From Deltaproteobacteria bacterium (GTDB taxonomy: Bacteria; Desulfobacterota; Binatia; UBA1149; SPBQ01), in assembly GCA_029262375.1 (NCBI GenBank), contig JAJCZM010000043.1:121162-185161 (forward strand): DNA of 64,000 nt. Direction: 5' to 3'. Shown here piece after piece: positions 15,463 through 23,406 of this stretch. A program made the translations under genes and the position numbers. Position 1 is the first letter of the stretch, and each line of letters begins with the position of its first letter. The notes beneath the pieces are model-generated. The model made no database searches and was not told the DNA's origin. It saw only the letters and a list, made by a program, of their open reading frames with translations.

Positions 15463-16368
15463 TCAGGATGGGCGCCCCGCCTCCTCATCATCCGTTGCGT
15501 CGTCGCCGTCATTTGCAGACACGTGCGCAGCCGCGGCCTGCGCCTTCGCTTGCGCCTCTGCCGCCGCCTCGGCGGCTTGTGCTTCGAGCGCGGGTATCGC
15601 GCCGCCGCCGTAGGTCTCGGCCAATCGAACCATCGCTTCGTCGAGATCGTCTCGCTCGAGTTTCAAGAAGATCGGAGCGGTAGCCCCTTCTTGCTCGAAG
15701 GAGACAATGCGCAGCTTGATCAACTCGAGCAGCCCGATGAACGTGGCAATAATGTAGGGTCTCGAAGGGCGCTCGCCGAACAGCAGATCGAAACGAAGCC
15801 CCTCGGCGCCGCGCAATCGGTCCACCATTGCCGTCACGGCATCAGAGACGCTGACTTCTTCGCCTGTAAGTGTATGCGGCCTTCTTGCTGCGGCTGTCGC
15901 GAGCACTTTGCGTAGCGCTTCGAACAGACTCGCTAGATCGACCGACTTCATGCCCGGATCGTCTTGCTCGCCGCGCTCGGGTGGCGACGGTTGTCGCTTG
16001 AACACGTCGCGACCGAGCACCATACGATCACGCAATTCCTCGGACGCCTCGCGGTAGCGCTGATACTCGGCCAACTGCCGCACGAGATCGGCCTCGATCT
16101 CATCAATCGGCTCTTCGTCTTCGTCTTCATCCACAGGAAGAAGGAGCTTCGACTTGAGGTACATCAGCGTTGCCGCCATCACGAGATACTCGCCGGCGAC
16201 ATCGAGGTCGAGTTCCTCGAACAGTCCCATGTACTCGAGGTATTGATCCGTGACCTTCGCAATCGGCAGGTGGTAGATGTCGACCTCGTTGGTCTTCACC
16301 AGGTGCAGCAGGAGATCGAGCGGACCTTCGAAGCTCTCCAATCGAACGGTGTAATTGACTGCGTCCAT
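15463..16368 (-). CDS. scpA: Segregation and condensation protein A
   Basis: A 301-residue protein. MDAVNYTVRLESFEGPLDLL and the following HLVKTNEVDIYHLPIAKVTD are the kleisin N-terminus that binds the SMC neck. VMAATLMYLKSKLLLP and the C-terminal winged helix (FIGLLELIKLRIVSFEQEG) complete ScpA. It closes the SMC condensin ring for chromosome compaction. The last 45 residues are Ala/Gln/Asp-rich and beyond the family norm. It directly abuts trpS upstream and scpB downstream, so the three are likely one transcript. Confidence 0.95.
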   Translation of the reverse strand: MDAVNYTVRLESFEGPLDLLLHLVKTNEVDIYHLPIAKVTDQYLEYMGLFEELDLDVAGEYLVMAATLMYLKSKLLLPVDEDEDEEPIDEIEADLVRQLAEYQRYREASEELRDRMVLGRDVFKRQPSPPERGEQDDPGMKSVDLASLFEALRKVLATAAARRPHTLTGEEVSVSDAVTAMVDRLRGAEGLRFDLLFGERPSRPYIIATFIGLLELIKLRIVSFEQEGATAPIFLKLERDDLDEAMVRLAETYGGGAIPALEAQAAEAAAEAQAKAQAAAAHVSANDGDDATDDEEAGRPS

Positions 16369-17400
16369 CTACAGCCCCATCGCCTCTTTGGCCTCGGCCA
16401 GCGTCGCATTGGCGACTTCGCGCGCGCGCCGACCTCCGTCTTCCAATATTTCGGTGACGACACCCGGTCGTTTCTCGAACTCTTGGCGCCGTTGCCGCAT
16501 CGGCTCGACCTCTGCGACAACGTGCTTGATCATGACCTTTTTGCAGTCGAGACAGCCGATGCTTGCGGTCTTACAACCTTCGGTCAGCTCAGCGCGTTCC
16601 TCCGGCGTGCAATAGATCTCGTGCAGCTGAAACGCGGGACAGTCTTTCGGATCGCCAGGGTCGGTGCGCCGCTGACGACGCGTGTCGGTGACCATGCGCG
16701 AAAGCTTCTTCTCGATCTGCTCGGGATCGTCGGTCAGGTCGACGGAATTGCCGTAGCTCTTACTCATCTTGCGCCCATCGGTGCCGGGCACACGAGCGGC
16801 GGGAACGATCACTCCCTTCGGCTCGGGGAAGATCTCGTCGTAGAGGCGATTGAAACGCCGTGCGACCTCACGGGTGAGTTCGACGTGTGGAAGCTGGTCT
16901 TCGCCTACCGGCACCTGCGTCGCCTTGTAGGCAGTGATGTCGGCGGCCTGGAGCAACGGGTAGCCGAGGAAGCCGAGGGTCGACAAATCGCGACCTTCGA
17001 GCTGCTCCTGCTGTTCCTTGTAGGTCGGCACACGCTCGAGCCACGGCACCGGAATGATCATCGAGTACATCAAGAACAGCTCGGCGTGGGCCGGTACTTC
17101 CGACTGCAAGAACAAAACACTGCGTTCGGGATCCATTCCAACAGCCAGCCAATCGAGGATCATGGCGTCGACGTTCGTCGCGATGGCGTCGGTGGCAGCG
17201 TATTCCGTGGTCAGTGCATGCCAGTCGGCCACGAAGAAGTAGCAGGCGGACTCGTCTTGCATGCGCTGCCAGCTTTTTAGGGCACCGTTGAGATGGCCCA
17301 GATGCAACGCGCCGGTCGGACGCATGCCGGAGACGACGACGGGATCCGGTTTGCCCTTCTTGGTCTTGCTCTTGGTGTTGGTCTTGTTCTTGGCGGCCAT
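16369..17400 (-). CDS. trpS: Tryptophanyl-tRNA synthetase
   Basis: A 343-residue class I synthetase. The HIGH motif appears as HLGH (33-36) after SGMRPTGALHLG; KMSKSYGNSVDL (about 213) is the second signature. YPLLQAADITAYKATQVPVG and EDQLPHVELTREVARRFN are characteristic TrpRS segments. It charges tRNA-Trp in the cytoplasm. The first 20 residues are a Lys/Asn/Thr-rich extension. It sits between the M50 protease gene (10 bp gap) and scpA (adjacent), an order known from other deltaproteobacterial genomes. Confidence 0.96.
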   Translation of the reverse strand: MAAKNKTNTKSKTKKGKPDPVVVSGMRPTGALHLGHLNGALKSWQRMQDESACYFFVADWHALTTEYAATDAIATNVDAMILDWLAVGMDPERSVLFLQSEVPAHAELFLMYSMIIPVPWLERVPTYKEQQEQLEGRDLSTLGFLGYPLLQAADITAYKATQVPVGEDQLPHVELTREVARRFNRLYDEIFPEPKGVIVPAARVPGTDGRKMSKSYGNSVDLTDDPEQIEKKLSRMVTDTRRQRRTDPGDPKDCPAFQLHEIYCTPEERAELTEGCKTASIGCLDCKKVMIKHVVAEVEPMRQRRQEFEKRPGVVTEILEDGGRRAREVANATLAEAKEAMGL

Positions 17401-17410
17401 TGCGATTCCG

Positions 17411-18091
17411 TTACATGAGGATCCCGAGCACGCCGAGAACGAGGTGGATGACAGGGCCCATCACCGTCCCGAGTACGCCGGTCATCAAAAGGCCGAATAC
17501 AATGACGAAGCCGAAGGGCTCGAGCCTAGCGAGCGGCTCGGCCAGGTTGTGCGGCAGCAAACCGACCGCGACGCGACCGCCGTCGAGAGGCGGAATCGGC
17601 AGCAGGTTGAACACCGCAAGGACGACGTTGATCAAGACGCTACGCCAGGCCATGGCGGCGAGCGGCCCGGCGATTGCGAAGCCACCACCTGCACCATTAG
17701 CACCCGCGGCCAACGCCTCCGGCGAGGCCACACGGGCAAGAAGACCGAAGATGATGGCGCTCACCACCGCCAGCACCAGATTCATCGCGGGTCCGGCGGC
17801 AGCGACGTAGACCATGTCGCGCGCAGGATTTCGTAGATTCTGCCAGCCGATCGGAACGGGCTTCGCGTAGCCGAATAAGAAAGGCGCGCCGGAGACCAAC
17901 AAAAACAGAGGCATCGCGATGGTGCCGATGGGATCGATATGGACGATCGGGTTGAGGCTCAGTCGTCCGAGCGACGCGGCGGTCGGATCACCGAAACGAT
18001 AGGCCGTATAGCCGTGCGCCCATTCGTGGAGCACGACTGCGAGCAACAGAGGAAACGCCCAAAGGGCCGCCGATGCGATATCGAAATTCAT
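17411..18091 (-). CDS. Site-2-type membrane metalloprotease (peptidase M50)
   Basis: A 226-residue polytopic protein. HEWAH (22-26) in the first membrane helix is the zinc-binding HExxH motif, and NLLPIPPLDGGRV near residue 155 supplies the third ligand (NxxPxxxxDGG). It lacks PDZ and CBS domains, as in the short YwhC-like branch of site-2 proteases. It cuts membrane-embedded substrates in the inner membrane; substrate unknown. Downstream are trpS and scpAB; upstream is a 184-bp gap with an inverted repeat. Confidence 0.9.
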   Translation of the reverse strand: MNFDIASAALWAFPLLLAVVLHEWAHGYTAYRFGDPTAASLGRLSLNPIVHIDPIGTIAMPLFLLVSGAPFLFGYAKPVPIGWQNLRNPARDMVYVAAAGPAMNLVLAVVSAIIFGLLARVASPEALAAGANGAGGGFAIAGPLAAMAWRSVLINVVLAVFNLLPIPPLDGGRVAVGLLPHNLAEPLARLEPFGFVIVFGLLMTGVLGTVMGPVIHLVLGVLGILM

Positions 18092-18221
18092 GCCGTGCAG
18101 ATGCGGGCTACACGCGTGGATCTGGTGCGCAAGTAGCCGGTTTCTAAGGCGTATCAGTCACCGGACAGGCGGGCAACCAACGGTCTGCGCAATCGCGCGC
18201 AAGCCTGCGTAAATCAGCGCT

Positions 18222-18259
18222 ACTTTTGACCACTTGGGCAATCACTCGCGGTCAAAAGT
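18222..18259. repeat. Perfect 10-bp inverted repeat between xer and M50 genes
   Basis: ACTTTTGACC (18222-18231) and GGTCAAAAGT (18250-18259) are perfect inverted repeats with an 18-nt spacer. They lie 17 nt after the recombinase stop and about 130 nt before the protease start. There is no T-run, so an operator or paired protein-binding sites is as likely as a hairpin. It does not resemble a dif site. Confidence 0.6.
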
Positions 18260-18275
18260 TGCGCCCCCTTAGTCT

Positions 18276-19199
18276 TCACCCTTGGTCATCGCCCTTCACT
18301 TGCATGCGGCCGCGAGGATGGTGGCGGGTATGGACGTCTCGCAGGTGCTTGCCCGCCACGTGCGTATAGATCTGCGTGGTGGAGAGATCGGCGTGTCCGA
18401 GCATCATCTGTACCGATCGCAGATCGGCGCCGCCCTCGAGCAGGTGCGTCGCGAACGAGTGGCGCAATACGTGGGGCGTGACATCGACCAGTCCTGCTTC
18501 GAGCGCGTAGCCACGCAGCCGCTTCCAGAATCCCTGACGCGTGATGCCCTTGCCGCGTCGGCCCACGAACATCGATGGGGAACTCGCCGTCGGGTCGAGC
18601 ACCGGCCGGCCATCGGAAAGATAGCGTCGCAACGCCGACAGGGCCTTGCGGCCGACTGGGATGGCTCGCTCCTTACTGCCCTTGCCAACCACCGTCAGAT
18701 AGCCCTCACGGACGTTCACGCGAGCCATTTCGAGCGTCACGGCTTCCGACACGCGCAATCCGCAGCCGTAGATCACCTCGAGCATCGCCCGATCGCGCAG
18801 CCGTATAGGATCGCTGCCCTTGGTCTGGTCGAGCAGGTGCTGGATGTCTTGCCCTGAGAGCTGCCGCGGAATCTTTCGGCGCTGCTTACTCGAGCGCAGC
18901 TCACGCATCGGATTGGTTTCGATCATGCGTTCACGAAGCGCGAATTTGAAGAAGCCGCGCACTGCTGAGGTAGCTCGCGCCTTCGAGCTGGCGGCGAGTT
19001 CGCGACGATCGAGCGAATCGAGGAACGCGACGATATCGTCACGGCCGATGTCTTCGGGGGCCTGGCGCCCACGCCGGCTCATCTCTTCGTTGAATCGCCG
19101 CATGTCGCGCCCATAGGCATCGACGGTATTGCGCGCCAGCCCGCGCTCAGCCGCCACGTGACTCATGTAGAGATCTACAGCGGTATCCAGAGACGGCAT
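18276..19199 (-). CDS. xerD: Tyrosine recombinase XerC/XerD
   Basis: A 307-residue protein with an N-terminal SAM-like DNA-binding domain (1-100) and a complete catalytic domain: Arg149 (GCGLRVSEA), Lys173 (GKGSKER), His243 and Arg246 (HVLRHSFATHLLEGG), His269 (LGHADLS) and Tyr278 (TQIYTHV). It resolves chromosome dimers at dif together with a partner Xer. XerC or XerD cannot be settled without a tree. It starts 3 nt after the glnD stop and is probably co-transcribed with it. The C-terminus has a short basic extension (RHHPRGRMQVKGDDQG). Confidence 0.92.
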   Translation of the reverse strand: MPSLDTAVDLYMSHVAAERGLARNTVDAYGRDMRRFNEEMSRRGRQAPEDIGRDDIVAFLDSLDRRELAASSKARATSAVRGFFKFALRERMIETNPMRELRSSKQRRKIPRQLSGQDIQHLLDQTKGSDPIRLRDRAMLEVIYGCGLRVSEAVTLEMARVNVREGYLTVVGKGSKERAIPVGRKALSALRRYLSDGRPVLDPTASSPSMFVGRRGKGITRQGFWKRLRGYALEAGLVDVTPHVLRHSFATHLLEGGADLRSVQMMLGHADLSTTQIYTHVAGKHLRDVHTRHHPRGRMQVKGDDQG

Positions 19200-19202
19200 A
19201 GG

Positions 19203-21971
19203 TTACTCGGCGCTCGGTTGCGGCTCCTCGCTAGAGGCCGCCGCATCTTCCGGCTCGAGCACTTCAGCGAGAATTCCCGCCCTTAGTGCATCCTGCAATT
19301 CTTCCGAAGTGATCTTCTGGCCATCGGGTCCATGCACGTAGAAGACGTCCAGCACTTGATTGACGTGCGTATTGATCTTCGCGAGCTGAATCTCAATACC
19401 GAGGCGATGAAGACAGTCGGCAACCGAAAACAACAGCCCCGGCCGATCCGCGGCATACACCTCGACCACGGTGTGTTTGCGCGACACGTCGTTGTCGATA
19501 CGAACCTCGGTCATGGCGCGACGTCGCGCCTTGCGCACGGATTTGGCAAGCGGCTTCGCACGTGCGGCCGCATCCACCAGTTCCTTGACGTCAACCTCAT
19601 CGGCCAGCACATGCTCGATGTCGGCACGCACCGCCGCCCACACCTCAGGATCGAGCGGGTCGATATCGGAGCGCGCGTGGTCGATACGAAAGGTGTCGAT
19701 GCAGACATCCTCGCTAGACGTCGCGATCTTCGCGCCGCTGATGCTCAATCCACGCACCGATAGTACGCCCGTCAGTCGCACGAACAGGCCCGGCTGATCA
19801 GGAGTGCAGATCGTCAGCTCCGTGAACCCTCGTTTCGGAAAGTGCGCGATACCGCTTCGGAACAGGCCGGCGCCGAGCGATTCGTACAACCGCCACTGCT
19901 CGATGATCTTGTCTTCGGTATTGGCGAGCAGGTAGTCGCGCGGCATTGCCGAGACGAACGTCGTTAGCCGCGCGCGCTCCGCCTCACCTGCCGCACGTGA
20001 GATGACGCGCGAGCGAACGCGCTTGAGACGCGATTGACGATTCTGCTCGCTGACGCTTCCGGTCTCCAACGCCTCTACCGATCGCAGGTAGAGTTCACCG
20101 AGAAGGTGATCGCGCCAACTGTTCCAGATCGTCGGTCCAACGGCCTTCATGTCGGCAAAGGTCAGCAAATAGAGATTGCGCAGGTTCTGAAAGGTCCCGA
20201 CTTCCTTTACGAAGCCGGAGACCAATTCATCATCGTCGATGTCGCGGGTCTGCGCGTTCGTAGACATGAGCAAGTGGTAGCGAACGAGGAACTCCAACGC
20301 GCGGCGGTCATCGACGTGCAGGCGCAGCCGCTTGCCGATATCGACCACCATGATTGCGCCCTTCTCGTCGTGATCGCCCCCATACCCTTTGCCTAGGTCG
20401 TGGAACATCATGCCGAGGAAGAGAATCTCCGGCTGATCGCACTCGCGCATGACCTGCGTCAACAACGGGCTGTCTTTCGCGAAATCGCCCGCGCGAACGC
20501 GTTCGAGTTCACGGATGCCGATCAGTGAGTGCTCGTCCACCGTATAGACGTGGTAGAAGTCGTGCTGCACCATGCAGAACAGTCGTCCGAACTCGGGGAT
20601 CATACGTCCGAGTACACCGAGACGGTTCATCTCGCTGAGCGTACGATAAACACCTTCACTCGCGCGCAGGATCGACATGAACGCTTCGATGCCTTCTTCG
20701 CTACCGGCGTGTTCAGCCGTGAAAAGTTCTGCGTTTCGCCGCACGCTCTCGCGCGTCGCCGACGACAGCGACACGTCCATCAACTGCGCATCGCAAAAGA
20801 CCGTCAGGATATTCAGGGGATCGCGCGCGAAGATCGCCTCGTCCGCAACCAATTGGCCCGCAACGATATCCACGCCCTCGCGAAGCGAACGACGGCTCAG
20901 CCGATTGATAATCCCGGAGGGCTCCGGCGGTGCCGTCATACGCTCGAGAATATCGGCGGTACTGCGTGCGATGATCGCGGCGTGCGAGTAATAGTCGCGC
21001 ATGAAGCGATCGACGGCCGAATGTGTATCGTTCGCCTCGTAGTCGAACTGCACGGCAATCACTTCCTGCGCTTCGAACGAAAGCTTGTCCTGCTTGAAAC
21101 GCGCGATGAAGTGCAACGCGTTGCGAACGCGCAACAGGAACTCCTGTGCCGCCAGCAGCTCGCGCTGCTCTTCTTCGGACGCAAGGCCAGTCGATGCCAG
21201 TTCGTCGACCGAGAGAATACCTTTTAGAACACGGCCGACCCACACGACGTTGTGCAGGTCGCGCAAACCGCCCTGCCCCTCTTTGACGTTCGGCTCGAGC
21301 ACGAACACAGAGGAACCTTGAGCCACGTGTCGCTGGGTGGCCTCCGTCGTCCTCATGCGCACGAATCCGTCTACGTCTCGCGACGCAAGCGTGTCCTGAA
21401 CACCTTCGGTGAACTCAGCGCCGAGATCCTGACTGCCGGCGACGAAGCGTCCATCGAGCAAGCTCGTCTTGATCGTGAGATCACCGTCTGCTTGGTCCAG
21501 GCATTCACGGAACGTGCGCACGGCCCAGCCGACCTGGAGGCCCGCATCGAACAGAGTCTGCATGAGTCGCTCGTTTACGGTCTCGACGTACGGACTGAGA
21601 CGGCCCGGATACACGACGAGAATGTCTACGTCCGACCAGGGATTCATCTCTCTGCGGCCGTACCCGCCTTGAGCGATCACGGCGCACACCTGCAGCGCAC
21701 CACGCGCGTAGCGTTGTCGGAAACGCACCGAAGTCACCTCGACGATGAATCGGATCAGCTCGTCTACGCTGTCCGAAAAGCGCTCGGCAACTGCGAGGCC
21801 AGGTGCGCCTGCGAGATGGGCGGTTTCGAGTAAGGCTCGACTCTGCGTGATGTAGTCGCGCGACACTTCAGCGAGATCGCCGCGAAAGGATTCACCGATA
21901 GGCAGCTCGGGCAATGCGAGCTGCGGCACATCGCGAGTGGCGGCGACGGCAGGATTGATGATTTCGGGCAC
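19203..21971 (-). CDS. glnD: PII uridylyltransferase/uridylyl-removing enzyme
   Basis: A 922-residue protein with GTG start. Domains in order: nucleotidyltransferase with GGYGRREMNPWSDVDILVV (about 107-125), linker, HD domain with FHDLGKGYGGDHDEKG (about 525) for deuridylylation, and two C-terminal ACT domains (GFTELTICTPDQPGLFVRL; VVEVYAADRPGLLFSVADC) that sense glutamine. It modifies PII proteins and so controls nitrogen assimilation. No glnB or glnK lies in the window. The length matches the family (about 850-950). Confidence 0.95.
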   Translation of the reverse strand: MPEIINPAVAATRDVPQLALPELPIGESFRGDLAEVSRDYITQSRALLETAHLAGAPGLAVAERFSDSVDELIRFIVEVTSVRFRQRYARGALQVCAVIAQGGYGRREMNPWSDVDILVVYPGRLSPYVETVNERLMQTLFDAGLQVGWAVRTFRECLDQADGDLTIKTSLLDGRFVAGSQDLGAEFTEGVQDTLASRDVDGFVRMRTTEATQRHVAQGSSVFVLEPNVKEGQGGLRDLHNVVWVGRVLKGILSVDELASTGLASEEEQRELLAAQEFLLRVRNALHFIARFKQDKLSFEAQEVIAVQFDYEANDTHSAVDRFMRDYYSHAAIIARSTADILERMTAPPEPSGIINRLSRRSLREGVDIVAGQLVADEAIFARDPLNILTVFCDAQLMDVSLSSATRESVRRNAELFTAEHAGSEEGIEAFMSILRASEGVYRTLSEMNRLGVLGRMIPEFGRLFCMVQHDFYHVYTVDEHSLIGIRELERVRAGDFAKDSPLLTQVMRECDQPEILFLGMMFHDLGKGYGGDHDEKGAIMVVDIGKRLRLHVDDRRALEFLVRYHLLMSTNAQTRDIDDDELVSGFVKEVGTFQNLRNLYLLTFADMKAVGPTIWNSWRDHLLGELYLRSVEALETGSVSEQNRQSRLKRVRSRVISRAAGEAERARLTTFVSAMPRDYLLANTEDKIIEQWRLYESLGAGLFRSGIAHFPKRGFTELTICTPDQPGLFVRLTGVLSVRGLSISGAKIATSSEDVCIDTFRIDHARSDIDPLDPEVWAAVRADIEHVLADEVDVKELVDAAARAKPLAKSVRKARRRAMTEVRIDNDVSRKHTVVEVYAADRPGLLFSVADCLHRLGIEIQLAKINTHVNQVLDVFYVHGPDGQKITSEELQDALRAGILAEVLEPEDAAASSEEPQPSAE

Positions 21972-21982
21972 GCGTTTCGATC

Positions 21983-23368
21983 CTAGCGGAGTTGGGCGAC
22001 GCGCGTGTCGGTCAGATAACGCTTGACTCCGCGATACAGCCCCTCCGCCACCGCATCCCTATAGGATGTTACCGCCAAGCGCCTACCCTCGAGACTGTTC
22101 GAGATGAAGCCCACCTCGACCAGCACTGCCGGCATGTACGTACCGTCGAGAACCATGAACGGGCCCTGCTTCACACCCAGACTGCGCACGCTGTGATAGC
22201 GAGGGCTCAGATAGCCGACCAACTCATCTTGCATGTGATTGGCCAGCAAAATGGAGTCGGCTTCCTTCTGGCCCTGCACCATGTCGGAAAGGATGTAGGG
22301 AAGATCGGCATCGGCCGAGATATCCCTGCCCTTGATGAGCATGTCGACACCATTTTCGAGCTTGGCGAGCCTGAGAGTCGCTCGGTCATTCGAGTTCTTC
22401 AGGTAATACGTCTCAATTCCGCGTAACTTCTTGTTATCACTTGCGTTCGCGTGAATCGAGACGAAGACGTCCGCCTCTTTACGATTCGCGATGTCTTTTC
22501 GTTCGCCGAGCGGAACATAGCGATCGTCGCTGCGGGTCATGACGACGTCGACACCGAGTCGCGATTTCAGCTTCTCGGCCAATCGTTTCGAAATGTCGGC
22601 AACCGTCTGTTTCTCGTACTGTCCTTGATAACCCTTCGCGCCCGGATCGCGGCCACCGTGGCCGGCATCGATCACCACCCGTTTGGGGCGTCCGGACTCG
22701 CTACGCGCGACTCGCGTACTCTCCGGACTCGAGGTTCCGCCGATGCTTGCCACCGCAACCTTAGGCGTTGAGCCAGCGGCGGTGGGCGCCTTCGGTCCCG
22801 GCGCCGCTGCCGGGGCAGGCTTCGGCGACGGTTTGGGCGTAGCCTTTGCGACCGACTGGCCCGCGGCGACGCCCTTGCCCTTTAGATCGATGATGATGCG
22901 GGGCGGAGTGGTCAGTGACACGACGTTCGGGGTAACCGGCCCTTCTAGTTCGAGGACCACGCGCGTCGTCTTATCGGTGTACTGCCCGGTACGAACCTGC
23001 TTCACGCGCGCGTCGCCAACCCACAGATCGTGGGCCTTCGACTTTCCGACACGCACGCCTTCCAGATCAACGTAGAGACGAGCCGGGAGTTTCTTGGCGG
23101 CGTCGCCTTGAACCGTCCCGTAGCGATATTTGGTAGCTTGGCCGACCTCGATGACGATGCGCGTGTAGTCGCTTCCCGCCGAAGAACGGATTGACCGGAT
23201 GGTGCCTGCTGCCAGTCCTGCGCTAGGAGCCGCTAGCTGGGCCGGCAGCACGATCGCGAGGACGCCGAGCGCCGCCGTCAGTAGCCTGTTTGCTCTATTC
23301 CGCACCAGCCAACACACCTCGAGGAGCCCATGTCCCGTGCCTCGACCGCAAGGCCGGTAATCGGACAC
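21983..23368 (-). CDS. amiC: N-acetylmuramoyl-L-alanine amidase with AMIN domain (AmiC-like)
   Basis: A 461-residue exported protein. A signal peptide lies within the first 55 residues (LLTAALGVLAIVLPAQLAAP); the true start may be internal. An AMIN domain follows (about 60-170, RIVIEVGQATKYRYG and RVVLELEGPV), then a Pro/Ala linker, then the zinc Amidase_3 domain: VIDAGHGGRDPGAKG, FVSIHANASDN and VEVGFISN with the catalytic Glu. It cleaves peptide stems from peptidoglycan at the division septum. Only 12 nt separate it from glnD downstream. Confidence 0.92.
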   Translation of the reverse strand: MSDYRPCGRGTGHGLLEVCWLVRNRANRLLTAALGVLAIVLPAQLAAPSAGLAAGTIRSIRSSAGSDYTRIVIEVGQATKYRYGTVQGDAAKKLPARLYVDLEGVRVGKSKAHDLWVGDARVKQVRTGQYTDKTTRVVLELEGPVTPNVVSLTTPPRIIIDLKGKGVAAGQSVAKATPKPSPKPAPAAAPGPKAPTAAGSTPKVAVASIGGTSSPESTRVARSESGRPKRVVIDAGHGGRDPGAKGYQGQYEKQTVADISKRLAEKLKSRLGVDVVMTRSDDRYVPLGERKDIANRKEADVFVSIHANASDNKKLRGIETYYLKNSNDRATLRLAKLENGVDMLIKGRDISADADLPYILSDMVQGQKEADSILLANHMQDELVGYLSPRYHSVRSLGVKQGPFMVLDGTYMPAVLVEVGFISNSLEGRRLAVTSYRDAVAEGLYRGVKRYLTDTRVAQLR

Positions 23369-23406
23369 AAACCACCCCCCTCTCCTCTACCGAGTAGAGC
23401 AGAACA

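Noticed and set aside
15964..17280. 438-codon plus-strand ORF opposite scpA and trpS
   Set aside because: It is antisense to two unmistakable genes; long opposite-strand ORFs arise from the GC-rich codon usage. The protein resembles nothing.
18222..18259. dif site next to the Xer gene
   Set aside because: The arms do not resemble the 11-bp XerC/XerD half-sites with 6-bp centre, and the 18-nt spacer is too long.
23385..23399. CTCTAC/GTAGAG hairpin as mutS terminator
   Set aside because: Six-base stem with a three-base loop and no T-run; too weak to call.
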